The notes: generated by a model not told the origin, from the sequence alone. Counted from the first letter of the stretch, positions 54,888 through 63,889 are shown. The stretch: DNA of 64,000 nucleotides from Micrococcaceae bacterium Sec5.7 (GCA_039636785.1 CP144169.1:1-64000); one strand, 5' to 3'. A program made the numbers and translations.

Positions 54888-56105
54888 ATGCCGGACTCTC
54901 CCCTGTTTACCGCCGCCGCCGTGGCTGTCATCGCCATGGCGATCGCCGTCGTCGTCGCCGTGGGCCTCAAGGTGCTCCGCTCCTTCCGCGAGCTGGGCAC
55001 AGACGCCGAGCGCGCCACGTACAACACGCTGCACGCGGCGTCGAGAGCCGGACAGCATCTGCGCACCGGCCTGAACCCTTCAGGCGCAGCCAAGGCCAGC
55101 CGGCAGCTGCGTAACCTGCTGGGCTGCGATGCCCTTGCCATTACGGACACCTCCGGAGTGCTGGCGTGGGACGGGGGGTCGGAGGAACTCAAACCGTTGC
55201 TGATGGGGCTCGCGGCGGACGTACTCGCAGGAGGGCGGACCACGGTGATCCATGCCGGTGACATTCAGCCGCGCGCATTGAACGGCGGGGCGGAACGCGG
55301 CGGCCAAGCCGTCCAGCCCGCCGCCGTTATCGCCCCGATCCGGGCAGGAGCCAGAGTGGTGGGCGTAGTGGCCGCCTTTGCCCCGGCCGCAGGCGCCGGC
55401 CTGGTCCGCGCAACGGGCGAGGTGGCTGACTGGGTGGCAACCCAGGTGGAACTTGCCGAGCTCGATGCGTCCCGCACCCTGCTGATGGAGGCTGAAGTGC
55501 GGGCACTGCGCGCCCAGATAAGCCCGCATTTCATCTACAACTCGCTCAATGCGATCGCTTCCTTTATCAACACCGATCCGGAGCGGGCACGCGAGCTGGT
55601 GGTGGAGTTCGCCGACTTCACCAGGTACTCGTTCCGGCGCCACGGTGACTTCACCACCCTTGCCGAGGAACTGCGCTGCATCGACCGCTACCTGCTCCTC
55701 GAACGCGCACGGTTCGGCGAGCGGGTGCAGGTCAGCCTGCGGATCGCCCCGGAGGTGCTGAGCACCGTGATCCCGTTCCTGAGCCTGCAGCCGCTTGTGG
55801 AGAACGCAGTCAGGCACGGGCTCGAAGCCAAGGAAGGACCCGGCCACATCACCATCACCGCCAACGGTTCCGGGGCCTTCGCCGAAGTCACCATAGAGGA
55901 CGACGGCGTGGGGATGGATCCGGAGCAGCTGCGGTCCATGCTGGCCGGACACAGCGACGGAGACCATGTGGGCCTGCGGAATGTGGATGCCCGGCTCCGC
56001 CAGGTGTACGGCGACGAACATGGCCTGGTGATCGAGACCGCTCCCGGTGAAGGAACCCTCATCACCATGCGTGTGCCCAAATCCCAGCCGAGCCACGATG
56101 CCTGA
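54888..56105 (+). CDS. LytS-type sensor histidine kinase
   Basis: 405 residues. One N-terminal membrane helix (about 7-27), a GAF-like sensor region (about 75-185; DALAITDTSGVLAWDGGSEE, IAPIRAGARVVGVVAAF), then the His_kinase domain with ISPHFIYNSLNAIASFI (phospho-His about 214) and a GHKL ATPase with VENAVRHGLEAKEG and DDGVGMDPE. The single anchor and cytoplasmic GAF-like part suggest sensing of an internal signal or of the nearby transporter. The cognate regulator follows after 85 bases. Confidence 0.92.
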   Translation: MPDSPLFTAAAVAVIAMAIAVVVAVGLKVLRSFRELGTDAERATYNTLHAASRAGQHLRTGLNPSGAAKASRQLRNLLGCDALAITDTSGVLAWDGGSEELKPLLMGLAADVLAGGRTTVIHAGDIQPRALNGGAERGGQAVQPAAVIAPIRAGARVVGVVAAFAPAAGAGLVRATGEVADWVATQVELAELDASRTLLMEAEVRALRAQISPHFIYNSLNAIASFINTDPERARELVVEFADFTRYSFRRHGDFTTLAEELRCIDRYLLLERARFGERVQVSLRIAPEVLSTVIPFLSLQPLVENAVRHGLEAKEGPGHITITANGSGAFAEVTIEDDGVGMDPEQLRSMLAGHSDGDHVGLRNVDARLRQVYGDEHGLVIETAPGEGTLITMRVPKSQPSHDA

Positions 56106-56178
56106 CACCCGGGCGCTGGCCGAAAGCCGCAGTTTTCCTGCTGACTTCCGTTTCCTGCCGGCCGCCGCCTGCGGAAGC

Positions 56179-56184
56179 TAATCT
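56179..56184 (+). promoter_or_regulatory. -10 box of the LytTR regulator gene (likely leaderless)
   Basis: TAATCT, six bases before ATG 56191; implies the regulator can be transcribed apart from its kinase. Confidence 0.45.
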
Positions 56185-56190
56185 AGAACT

Positions 56191-56910
56191 ATGATTAACG
56201 TCCTCGTCGCTGACGACGAGCTGCCGGCCATTGAAGAACTCGCCTTCCTGCTGGGCAAGGACGACCGGATCGGCATCATCCACCGCGCCTCGTCCGGTTC
56301 AGAAGCACTGCGGGCGCTGGAAGCCGAGTCCGTGGACGCAGTATTCCTCGACATCCATATGCCGGCAGTTTCCGGACTGGACATCGCCAGGGTTATTTCG
56401 CGCAGCAGCAACCCACCGGCTGTGGTGTTTGTGACGGCGGACGAGGACTGCGCGCTGGAGGCCTTCGAGCTGGCGGCCGTTGACTACCTGTTGAAGCCCG
56501 TGCGCGCAGAACGCCTGGCGCGTTCCGTCGGAAGGATCAGCGACTTGATCCGCGACGGCGGTGTGGCCCCGGAGATGATCACCGTGGATCTGGGCGGCAC
56601 CACCAAAATGATCAGGCGCGACGACGTCACGTACGTTCAGGCGCAAGGAGACTATGCGCGCCTCCACACAGCAGACGCCAGCTACCTCATCCGGGTGCCT
56701 CTGGCAGATCTTGAACAGCAGTGGGCCGAGGCAGGGTTCATCCGGACTCACCGCTCCTACCTCATTGCGCTGAAGCATGTGAGTCACATGAAACTGGCTG
56801 CTGCCCGGCCCAGCGTGACCGTGGCCGGCGCCGAGCTCCCCATCAGCCGGCGTCACTTGCCCTCTGTCAGGGAGAAGCTGGAAACCACCCGGATCCGGCC
56901 TCAGGCATGA
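56191..56910 (+). CDS. LytTR response regulator
   Basis: 239 residues. Receiver domain 1-120: NVLVADDELPAIEEL acidic pair, phospho-acceptor aspartate in AVFLDIHMPAVSGLD (about D54), VTADEDCALEAF and YLLKPVRAERL. LytTR DNA-binding domain about 130-235: IRRDDVTYVQAQGDYARLHTADASYLIR and FIRTHRSYLIALKHVSHMK. Overlaps the next gene by four bases. The pair resembles LytST/BtsSR/YpdAB-like systems, which in other bacteria sense pyruvate and control small-carboxylate transporters. Confidence 0.93.
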   Translation: MINVLVADDELPAIEELAFLLGKDDRIGIIHRASSGSEALRALEAESVDAVFLDIHMPAVSGLDIARVISRSSNPPAVVFVTADEDCALEAFELAAVDYLLKPVRAERLARSVGRISDLIRDGGVAPEMITVDLGGTTKMIRRDDVTYVQAQGDYARLHTADASYLIRVPLADLEQQWAEAGFIRTHRSYLIALKHVSHMKLAAARPSVTVAGAELPISRRHLPSVREKLETTRIRPQA

Positions 56911-57257
56911 CGCGCGTCCGGGTGAGGGGCCCGCGTTCCGTGGCCAGACCGGCCGGGGATTCGCGCGAGGCGGCTGAGGAATCCGAGGTGGGTCAGGTGT
57001 TTGTACGCTCTCTCATCCGCACTCAGCTGCGGCTGGCTCTTGTGGTGGCCGGTGGCTTTCTGGTGATTGTCTGTGCATTTCCTTTGATGCTTGCCGCGGT
57101 CCCCGGCCTAGCTGAATCCCGCGTGGCCGGCATCCCCTTTGACTGGCTCCTGCTGGGCATCGGGATCTACCCGGTGATCGGGATCAGCGCGTGGCTGTAT
57201 GTCCGTACCGCCACCAGAAACGAGGCCCGCTACCGGGACCTGGCGGAGGACAAATGA
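56907..57257 (+). CDS. Small two-helix membrane protein, DUF485-like
   Basis: 116 residues. Basic N-terminus (TRVRVRGPRSVARPAG), then two membrane helices at about 40-65 (LRLALVVAGGFLVIVCAFPLML) and 80-98 (IPFDWLLLGIGIYPVIGISAWLYV) and a charged RTATRNEARYRDLAEDK tail. It has the size, topology and position of a DUF485 symporter partner but weaker resemblance than the protein at 54337-54717. ATG overlaps the response-regulator stop (ATGA). Confidence 0.8.
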   Translation: MTRVRVRGPRSVARPAGDSREAAEESEVGQVFVRSLIRTQLRLALVVAGGFLVIVCAFPLMLAAVPGLAESRVAGIPFDWLLLGIGIYPVIGISAWLYVRTATRNEARYRDLAEDK

Positions 57258-57264
57258 TGTTCCT

Positions 57265-58731
57265 GTGAATCCCGCAGTAGGTATCGCAGCCTTTGTCGGC
57301 GTCTCGCTGGCAACCGCCGTGATCGGTTTCTACGGGCTGCGGATTTCGCGGACCACGGGTGACTTCTATGTGGCCTCGCGGACCGTCAGGCCCTGGTGGA
57401 ATGCCTCGGCAATTGGCGGCGAGTACCTGTCAGCGGCCAGCTTCCTGGGCGTGGCCGGGCTGATCCTGCTGTCCGGCACGGATGCCCTGTGGTTCCCTGT
57501 GGGTTACACGGCCGGCTATCTGATGCTGCTGCTTTTTGTGGCCGCCCCGCTGCGGCGGTCCGGCGCCTATACCATCCCGGACTTTACCGAGGCCCGGCTG
57601 GACTCCAGGCCTGTCCGGCGGGTCACAAGCCTGGTGGTGGTTGCGGTCGGCTGGCTGTACATTGTCCCGCAGCTTCATGGGGCGGCCCTCACCATCCGGA
57701 TTACCACCGGCCTGCCCGCCTGGGTTGGGTCTGTGGCGGTTGTTGTTGTGGTGTGCCTGACAGTGGTGTCGGGCGGCATGCGCTCCATCACCTTTGTGCA
57801 GGCTTTCCAGTACTGGCTCAAGCTCACGGCCCTCGCCGTGCCCATACTTTTCATTGCCTTCGCGCTGGCAGGTGCAGGCTCCCCCGCCGTGGCCGAACCG
57901 GCCACCAATCCCACCAGCCTCGCGCCGGCGGGGGCGTACCAGAACATCTCGTTGCTGGTTGCTCTCCTGTTCGGAACGCTGGGACTCCCCCATGTCCTGG
58001 TGCGGTTCTACACCAACCCCGACGGCCAGTCGGCCCGGCGCACCACGCTGATTGTGCTTGGTCTGCTCTCCGTGTTCTATCTGTTTCCCACCGCCTACGG
58101 CATGACCGGACGTATGTTCGCGCCGGAGCTGGCCCAGACGGGGCAGGCTGATGCCGTGGTCCTGCTTCTGCCCGGGCGCCTGATCGGAGGAACAGCGGGT
58201 GACCTGCTGTCCGCCCTTGTGGTGGCCGGTGCGTTCGCGGCCTTCCTGTCCACCACCTCCGGCCTGGTGGTATCGCTGGCCGGTGTCATCAGCCAGGACG
58301 TGCTGGGCGGCAGCATCCGTGGTTTCCGGCTCGCAGCCGTCATCTCGGCAATGGTTCCGCTGGGCTTCGCCTTCATGACGGATTCCCTGGCCCTGGCCGA
58401 AAGCGTAGGGCTGGTATTCGCCTTCACGGCATCCACCCTCTGCCCGGTGCTCCTGCTGGGGATCTGGTGGCGGGGACTTACGGACACGGGAGCGATCGCC
58501 GGCATGATCACCGGCGGTGGGCTCTGCGGCGGCGCCATGGTGGCCGGGGCGCTCTTCGGAGCCGCCGGTACGCCGTTTTGGCTGGCGCAGCCTGCAGCCT
58601 GGACCGTTCCGGCTGCGTTCACCGTGATGATCCTGGTTTCGCTCGCCACCAACGACCGGGTACCGCGGACCATCACCAGGGTCATGACAAGACTCCACAC
58701 CCCGGAAAGACCACTGGCGACGGAACGCTAA
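57265..58731 (+). CDS. Sodium:solute symporter, acetate-permease-like (second copy)
   Basis: About 488 residues, 12-13 membrane helices. TTGDFYVASRTVRPWWNASAIGGEYLSAASFLGVAG and GTLGLPHVLVRFYTNPDGQSARRTTL match the first symporter's signatures, confirming the same subfamily, but the sequence is clearly diverged. GTG 57265 lies seven bases after the DUF485-like stop with GGAGGA somewhat distant (15 bases), so translation probably depends on coupling. Operon: kinase, regulator, DUF485-like, symporter. The substrate is probably a short monocarboxylate; inferred. Confidence 0.9.
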   Translation: MNPAVGIAAFVGVSLATAVIGFYGLRISRTTGDFYVASRTVRPWWNASAIGGEYLSAASFLGVAGLILLSGTDALWFPVGYTAGYLMLLLFVAAPLRRSGAYTIPDFTEARLDSRPVRRVTSLVVVAVGWLYIVPQLHGAALTIRITTGLPAWVGSVAVVVVVCLTVVSGGMRSITFVQAFQYWLKLTALAVPILFIAFALAGAGSPAVAEPATNPTSLAPAGAYQNISLLVALLFGTLGLPHVLVRFYTNPDGQSARRTTLIVLGLLSVFYLFPTAYGMTGRMFAPELAQTGQADAVVLLLPGRLIGGTAGDLLSALVVAGAFAAFLSTTSGLVVSLAGVISQDVLGGSIRGFRLAAVISAMVPLGFAFMTDSLALAESVGLVFAFTASTLCPVLLLGIWWRGLTDTGAIAGMITGGGLCGGAMVAGALFGAAGTPFWLAQPAAWTVPAAFTVMILVSLATNDRVPRTITRVMTRLHTPERPLATER

Positions 58732-58830
58732 GGCAGAACGGGCCCCGCGCCGGACGTTCTCGGCTGGAGAATGACGGTATGTCCAGAGAGGGGAGCCTGA
58801 GGCCTGCTGCGCCTACCTTGTGACCGGGAC

Positions 58831-59415
58831 TCAGTCGATGGCTGCCATCAGTTCAACAACGCGGTCCAGGAAGGCATCAACCTGGGTCTCTTCGTAGCCG
58901 TTCTTGCCCACTGCCGGGCGGAATACTGCACGGCGGACGTTGTCGACGCTGAGGGGTTTGTCGTCTTCCAGATACCCGATCAGGTCCACGCAGAGGTTGT
59001 CGACGTCCAAGGTGTTGTAGCTCCGCGACTTGCCCTTCGACGGGCGGCGGAACCGTTCCCCGTCGGGCCGGTGCAGCCGGCCGCGCAGAATGCCGGAGAG
59101 TTTTCCGATCTCGCGCAGCCAGGTCTCTTCACCGCTCGCGGCGATGAGTTCGTCCCGCTCGCGCCGGGCAAAGGCATCTTCCAGCCGGTCCAGGGCAGCG
59201 TCCACCGCTGCCGCGGAATACCCTCCCTTGACCGGGTCAAAGGACACGGCCCTGACATCGGCACTCCTGATGACGTGGACGGCGGCCTTCGGCGTTTCCA
59301 GCGAAACCCGGGACCGCTGAAGGAACTGATCCACCTGCTTGGCGTTGTAACCGTATTCGTTCCGCTGCACGCGCTCAAAGGACGCGGGAATCTGCCGTTG
59401 AATATCCACTGTCAC
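58831..59415 (-). CDS. DivIVA-motif protein with three repeats
   Basis: 194 residues. Three copies of the short DivIVA N-terminal motif: FERVQRNEYGYNAKQVDQFLQR (about 13-34), FDPVKGGYSAAAVDAALDRLEDAF (about 59-83) and FRPAVGKNGYEETQVDAFLDRVVELM (about 165-190). These resemble the DivI1A-domain modules of actinobacterial polar-growth and division proteins, without the long coiled coil of Wag31. Located next to cdsA in the core cluster; likely cytoplasmic with membrane-curvature or division role, unproven. Starts at GTG 59415. Confidence 0.82.
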   Translation of the reverse strand: MTVDIQRQIPASFERVQRNEYGYNAKQVDQFLQRSRVSLETPKAAVHVIRSADVRAVSFDPVKGGYSAAAVDAALDRLEDAFARRERDELIAASGEETWLREIGKLSGILRGRLHRPDGERFRRPSKGKSRSYNTLDVDNLCVDLIGYLEDDKPLSVDNVRRAVFRPAVGKNGYEETQVDAFLDRVVELMAAID

Positions 59416-59496
59416 TATGTTTCCTTTAATGCTCTTCAGCTGGGTCTTGTTCGCACCATTCTATGGCGCGGGCCGGGGGTACGGCGAGGCGTTGTG

Positions 59497-60420
59497 TCAG
59501 GCTCCGGCCAACAGGGCGTACAGGACAAAAGCCACGGGGGATGCAAAAACGATCGAATCCAGCCGGTCCATCACCCCTCCGTGTCCGGGCAGGATGCTGC
59601 TCATGTCCTTAATACCGAGTTCGCGCTTGACCATGGACTCGGCCAGGTCCCCGGCCGTAGCCGCGGCCACCATGCCCACAGCCAGGATCGCACCGACCCA
59701 CCAGGGCTTGCCCAGCAGGAAGATGCTCGCCAGGATGCCGATCACCATGGCGCCGGCAATCGATCCGCCGAACCCTTCCCATGATTTTTTGGGGCTGATC
59801 TTGGGGGCCATGGGATGTTTGCCCAGCGACGCCCCAACGAGGTAACCGAACGTGTCGTTGGAGACCACCAGCAGCAGCATCACCACAATCTGCCACGCGC
59901 CTTCCGGCACCGTACCTCTGGGCCAGAGGCCAAGGGGAGTCGGGCCGCCGGCCGCGTGAAGGGGCAGCGCCGCGAAGCTGATCAGGAACGGAACCCACGC
60001 CAGTGTAAAAACGCCCGCGAAGATGCTGCGCGCGGAACCTGAAGCGCTTTCTATGGAACGCCACAGCAGCACCGCAATGCTGCTCAGCAGCATTGCGAAC
60101 AGCAGGCTTTCAAGTCCGCCGAAGTATGCCGCGAACGGCATGGCTATGGTCCCTGTCATTACGGGAATGACAGGCAGCCGGGTGCCATTTGCCTCAAGCG
60201 CCCGGAAGATCTCCCAGACGCCGAATATCGCGAATGCGGTGGTTACTGCGACGAAGCCTAGCGGGAGAAAAAGCAGACCGCCCAACACGGCAAAGAGCAT
60301 GGCAAGCCCGACGGCGATCGCCGCCGGAAGGTTTCTTCCCGCCTTGGGGGTGGGGTTGCTGCGAGGCGGCTTGCCCCGCTTCCGTGCCCGCGGTCCGGGG
60401 GCCTGCTGTGCCTGGCTCAT
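59497..60420 (-). CDS. cdsA: Phosphatidate cytidylyltransferase
   Basis: Makes CDP-diacylglycerol for phospholipid synthesis; integral membrane. 307 residues with a basic Pro-rich N-terminus (1-30), about eight helices, and the signature near the C-terminus: VKRELGIKDMSSILPGHGGVMDRLDS; SNDTFGYLVGASLGKHPMAPKISPKKSWEG precedes it. ATG overlaps the frr stop (TGATG), so frr-cdsA are coupled. Confidence 0.96.
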   Translation of the reverse strand: MSQAQQAPGPRARKRGKPPRSNPTPKAGRNLPAAIAVGLAMLFAVLGGLLFLPLGFVAVTTAFAIFGVWEIFRALEANGTRLPVIPVMTGTIAMPFAAYFGGLESLLFAMLLSSIAVLLWRSIESASGSARSIFAGVFTLAWVPFLISFAALPLHAAGGPTPLGLWPRGTVPEGAWQIVVMLLLVVSNDTFGYLVGASLGKHPMAPKISPKKSWEGFGGSIAGAMVIGILASIFLLGKPWWVGAILAVGMVAAATAGDLAESMVKRELGIKDMSSILPGHGGVMDRLDSIVFASPVAFVLYALLAGA

Positions 60421-60977
60421 CAGACTTCGAGCAGCTCTGCTTCCTTGCGCTTAAGCAGCTCGTCGATTCCGTCAACGTGCTGCTTGGTCATTGCGTCGAG
60501 TTCTTTTTCGCCCCGGTTGCCTTCGTCCTCGCCGGCGTCGCCGTCCTTGACCAGCTTGTCCAGCGTTTCCTTAGCCTTGCGGCGGATGTTGCGGATGGAG
60601 ATCTTGGCGTCTTCGCCCTTGGTCTTGACGATCTTGACGTATTCCTTGCGGCGTTCCTGGGTCAGGTCCGGGATGGTGATCCGGATAACGTTGCCGTCGT
60701 TGGACGGGTTGGCCCCGACTTCGGAATCGCTCAGGGCACGTTCGATGTCGCGCAGCGCCGTCTTGTCATAGGGCGTGATCAGGATGGTGCGGGCGTCCGG
60801 AACCGCGAACGAGGCGAGCTGCTGCAACGGGGTGGGCGTACCGTAGTACTCCACAGTCACCTTGTTGTACAGGCCCGGCGTTGCCCGGCCCGTACGGATC
60901 GAGGCGAAGTCTTCCTTGGCTACCTCAACTGCCTTGTCCATCTTGTCCCCGGCCTCGAGCAAGGTTTCTTCGATCAC
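60420..60977 (-). CDS. frr: Ribosome recycling factor
   Basis: Dissociates post-termination ribosomes with EF-G. 185 residues, standard. MIEETLLEAGDKMDKAVEVAKEDFASIRTGRATPGLYNKVTVEYYGT is the family N-terminus; RRKEYVKIVKTKGEDAKISIRNIRRKAKE is the conserved helical part. GTG 60977 following GAGGAG-like purines. Order pyrH-frr-cdsA is the conserved one. Confidence 0.98.
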   Translation of the reverse strand: MIEETLLEAGDKMDKAVEVAKEDFASIRTGRATPGLYNKVTVEYYGTPTPLQQLASFAVPDARTILITPYDKTALRDIERALSDSEVGANPSNDGNVIRITIPDLTQERRKEYVKIVKTKGEDAKISIRNIRRKAKETLDKLVKDGDAGEDEGNRGEKELDAMTKQHVDGIDELLKRKEAELLEV

Positions 60978-61078
60978 GATCTCTCCTCAGAAATTGGTGC
61001 ATCCCGGCACGCCGGGGCATTGCACAATCTTGGTTCCACCCGAGGGGCGGAACTGTCCTCAAAACATCCTAGCCGTTG

Positions 61079-61816
61079 CTACGGGGTGACCAGGGTGCCC
61101 AGCTTTTCACCGAGTATGGCGCGGGTGACGTTTCCTTCACCCTCCATCCCGAAGACCACCATGGAGAGCTTGTTGTCCTTGCACATGGTCATTGCCGTCT
61201 GGTCCATCACCCGGATGTCACGGCGCAGTGCGTCGTCGTAACTGAGGACGTCCAGCTTTTCCGCCGCGGGGTCCTTCTTGGGATCCGCAGTATAGACACC
61301 GTCAACACCGCTCTTGGCCATCAGCACAACGTCGGCGTGGACTTCCAGCGCACGCTGGGCGGCAACGGTGTCGGTGGAAAAGTACGGGAGCCCGGCGCCT
61401 GCGCCGAAGATCACAACACGGCCCTTCTCCATGTGCCGGATGGCACGGCGCGGAATGTAGGCCTCTGCCACCTGCCCCATGGTGATGGCGCTCTGGACGC
61501 GGGTTTCCACCCCTGCCTGCTCCAGGAAGTCCTGCAGTGCCAGGCAGTTCATCACGGTGCCAAGCATGCCCATGTAGTCCGCCCGGGAACGGTCCATGCC
61601 GCTCTGGGAAAGTTCGGCCCCACGGAAGAAATTACCGCCGCCGACGACGATCGCCACCTCGACCTCGGTGACCGCCGCTGCGATCTGCTTGGCGACGCCG
61701 CGGACAGTATCCGGGTCAACGCCCAGTTTCCCTCCACCGAAGACCTCGCCGGACAGCTTCAGGAGAACGCGGCGCCTGCTCTTCTCTGACTGGACTGAAG
61801 TGTTGACGGATTCCAT
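61079..61816 (-). CDS. pyrH: UMP kinase
   Basis: Phosphorylates UMP to UDP; hexameric amino-acid-kinase fold. 245 residues. [14 protein letters not shown] at the N-terminus, [62 protein letters not shown] are the family motifs. ATG 61816 with GGGAAGG upstream. Separated from tsf by a strong terminator, so it should have its own promoter. Confidence 0.98.
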   Translation of the reverse strand: MESVNTSVQSEKSRRRVLLKLSGEVFGGGKLGVDPDTVRGVAKQIAAAVTEVEVAIVVGGGNFFRGAELSQSGMDRSRADYMGMLGTVMNCLALQDFLEQAGVETRVQSAITMGQVAEAYIPRRAIRHMEKGRVVIFGAGAGLPYFSTDTVAAQRALEVHADVVLMAKSGVDGVYTADPKKDPAAEKLDVLSYDDALRRDIRVMDQTAMTMCKDNKLSMVVFGMEGEGNVTRAILGEKLGTLVTP

Positions 61817-61912
61817 GGTGCCTTCCCGTTGGTGAACTCTGAGCTAGGTTATCGTGCTGGGCGGCCAAAGGTCTCATTTTTGCCCTGGCCGGCGCATGCG
61901 ACAGTGCATGCA

Positions 61913-61944
61913 AAAGGGGCGGCCACCGAAGTGACCACCCCTTT
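61913..61944 (-). terminator. Rho-independent terminator after tsf
   Basis: 14-bp stem on the minus strand, AAAGGGGTGGTCAC-TTCG-GTGGCCGCCCCTTT (two G-T pairs) with a stable TTCG tetraloop, followed by T and GCATG. Starts 10 bases past the tsf stop. Confidence 0.88.
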
Positions 61945-61954
61945 GCGTGTGCGG

Positions 61955-62791
61955 CTAGGAACCGACGCGGAAACGCGTGAACGCGGTTGCCTTGACGCCT
62001 GCCTCTGAGAGGATCTGCGCCACGGACTTCTTGGCATCCTTGGCGAATGCCTGGTCAACCAGAACCTCGCCCTTGAAGAAGCCCGTTACGCGTCCTTCAA
62101 CGATCTTGGTCATGGCGGCCTCGGGCTTGCCTTCAGCCTTGGCGGTCTCCTCGGCGATGCGGCGCTCGGACGCAACCAGCTCGGCCGGAACGTCTTCGCG
62201 GGTCAGGTAGTTCGGAGCCATTGCTGCGACGTGGACTGCAACGTCGTGGGCAGCGGTGGCAGCGGCTTCGCCCTCGCCGTCAACAGCAAACAGCACGCCA
62301 ACCTGGGCCGGGAGATCCTTGGATGTCTTGTGCAGGTAAGCGTCAACAGTGCCGCCCTCGATGCGGGAAATACGGCGGACAACAACCTTTTCCCCGAGAA
62401 CAGCGCCCTCTTCGATAACAACCTCGGACAGCGGCTTGCCGTCAACCTCGGTGGCCAGCAGGGTCTCGAGATCGGCGGCACCGGACTCGACAGCTACAGC
62501 CAGGACCTTGTCGGCGAGCTGGATGAACTTGTCAGCCTTGGCAACGAAGTCGGTCTCGCAATTGACCTCGATCATTACGCCAACACCGGCGTTGACCTTG
62601 GCAGCAACCAGACCTTCAGCGGTGGAGCGGCCTTCACGCTTTGTAGCGCCCTTCAGGCCCTTGATGCGGATGATCTCGATGGCCTTCTCGGCGTCACCGT
62701 TGGCTTCGTCAAGAGCCTTCTTGACATCCATCATGCCGGCGCCGGTGCGCTCGCGCAGAGCCTTGATATCAGCGGCAGTGTAGTTCGCCAT
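61955..62791 (-). CDS. tsf: Elongation factor Ts
   Basis: Nucleotide exchange factor for EF-Tu. 278 residues. MANYTAADIKALRERTGAGMMDVKKALDEANGD is the UBA-like N-terminus; NCETDFVAKADKFIQLAD and the IGVLFAVDGEG-like dimerisation core follow; EVLVDQAFAKDAKKSVAQIL ends the protein. ATG 62791. Second gene of the rpsB-tsf operon, 130 bases after rpsB with a hairpin in the gap. Confidence 0.98.
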   Translation of the reverse strand: MANYTAADIKALRERTGAGMMDVKKALDEANGDAEKAIEIIRIKGLKGATKREGRSTAEGLVAAKVNAGVGVMIEVNCETDFVAKADKFIQLADKVLAVAVESGAADLETLLATEVDGKPLSEVVIEEGAVLGEKVVVRRISRIEGGTVDAYLHKTSKDLPAQVGVLFAVDGEGEAAATAAHDVAVHVAAMAPNYLTREDVPAELVASERRIAEETAKAEGKPEAAMTKIVEGRVTGFFKGEVLVDQAFAKDAKKSVAQILSEAGVKATAFTRFRVGS

Positions 62792-62828
62792 GTGAACCCC
62801 TCTGTCTAGAAATTTATGTGGTGTACGG

Positions 62829-62873
62829 ACTGACAGGACGGCAGCCCACCGGGTGAGCCGCCATCCTGTCAGT
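62829..62873 (-). ncRNA. Intergenic hairpin between rpsB and tsf (possible attenuator)
   Basis: 14-bp stem ACTGACAGGATGGC/GCCGTCCTGTCAGT on the minus strand (one T-G pair) with a 17-base loop and no T run. Its position inside the rpsB-tsf operon suggests partial termination or a processing site. Classification as an RNA element is tentative. Confidence 0.5.
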
Positions 62874-62921
62874 AACCCCGATGCTGCGGACAGCGCCGGG
62901 GAAGTCCGGATTTACTCTTCT

Positions 62922-63857
62922 TTACTTTTCTGCGTCTGCGACGGGAGCCTCGGCAGCAGCCGGTGCTTCCTCTGCAAGGGGAGCCTCGGCAGCAGCCGGT
63001 GCTTCCTCTGCAACCGGAGCTTCGTCAGCAGCCGGTGCTTCAGCGACCGGAGCCGCCTCTGCGGCGGGAGCAGCCGGTGCATCTTCAGACTTGCTGCCCT
63101 CGAGAAGCTCGCGCTCCCACTCGGCCAGGGGTTCTTCCGGAGCTTCCGTGGTGCCGGTTGCACGCTGGTTGCGGGCGATGAGGCCCTCTGCAACGGCGTC
63201 AGCAACAACGCGGGTCAGCAGGTTCACGGAGCGGATGGCGTCGTCGTTGCCCGGGATCGGGAAGTCAACCTCGTCCGGATCGCAGTTGGTGTCCAGGATG
63301 GCAACAACCGGGATGTTCAGCTTCTTGGCTTCGTCAACAGCAAGGTGTTCCTTCTTGGTGTCAACGATCCACAGCACGGAGGGCGCCTTGGTGAGGTTGC
63401 GGATACCACCGAGGTTGGTTTCCAGCTTGGTGAGTTCGCGGCGAAGGAGCAGCAGTTCCTTCTTGGTGTAAGCCGAGCCGGCGACGTCGTCGAAGTCGAT
63501 CTCTTCGAGTTCCTTCATACGCTGGATGCGCTTGGAGACCGTTTGGAAGTTGGTCAGCATACCGCCGAGCCAGCGCTGGTTGACGTACGGCTGGCCCACG
63601 CGGGTAGCCTGCTCAGCGATTGATTCCTGTGCCTGCTTCTTGGTGCCGACGAACAAGACAGTGCCGCCGTGTGCAACGGTGGCCTTGACGAACTCGAAGG
63701 CGCGGTCGATGTAGGACAGCGACTGCTGCAGGTCAATGATGTAGATGCCGTTGCGCTCCGTAAAGATGAATCGCTTCATCTTCGGGTTCCAACGACGGGT
63801 CTGGTGTCCAAAGTGGACGCCGCTGTCAAGCAGCTGGCGCATAGTTACGACGGGCAT
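62922..63857 (-). CDS. rpsB: 30S ribosomal protein S2
   Basis: 311 residues. S2 core: [50 protein letters not shown] and [19 protein letters not shown], up to about 245. A further ~65 residues are an Ala/Pro/Glu tail built from about 12-residue repeats, longer than in E. coli S2 but common in actinobacteria. ATG 63857 has AAGGAG nine bases upstream. A hairpin in the leader (63890-63908) precedes it. Confidence 0.97.
   Translation of the reverse strand: MPVVTMRQLLDSGVHFGHQTRRWNPKMKRFIFTERNGIYIIDLQQSLSYIDRAFEFVKATVAHGGTVLFVGTKKQAQESIAEQATRVGQPYVNQRWLGGMLTNFQTVSKRIQRMKELEEIDFDDVAGSAYTKKELLLLRRELTKLETNLGGIRNLTKAPSVLWIVDTKKEHLAVDEAKKLNIPVVAILDTNCDPDEVDFPIPGNDDAIRSVNLLTRVVADAVAEGLIARNQRATGTTEAPEEPLAEWERELLEGSKSEDAPAAPAAEAAPVAEAPAADEAPVAEEAPAAAEAPLAEEAPAAAEAPVADAEK
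62943..63050. repeat. 36-bp tandem repeats in the rpsB tail
   Basis: Two copies (from 62943 and 62979) are identical over 35 bases, and a third degenerate copy follows from about 63015. They encode the Ala/Glu/Pro repeats of the S2 tail. Confidence 0.85.
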
Positions 63858-63889
63858 ATGCCGACGCTCCTTCCGGCAGGTCATTCATG

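Noticed and set aside
57254..57268. Short ATG ATG TTC CTG TGA leader peptide before the second symporter
   Set aside because: Only four codons overlapping the previous stop; more simply a by-product of the short intergenic sequence, though it is close to GGAGGA.
57430..58698. 422-codon minus-strand frame opposite the second symporter
   Set aside because: Antisense to a membrane protein; rich in Gly, His, Arg and Gln as expected for a shadow frame.
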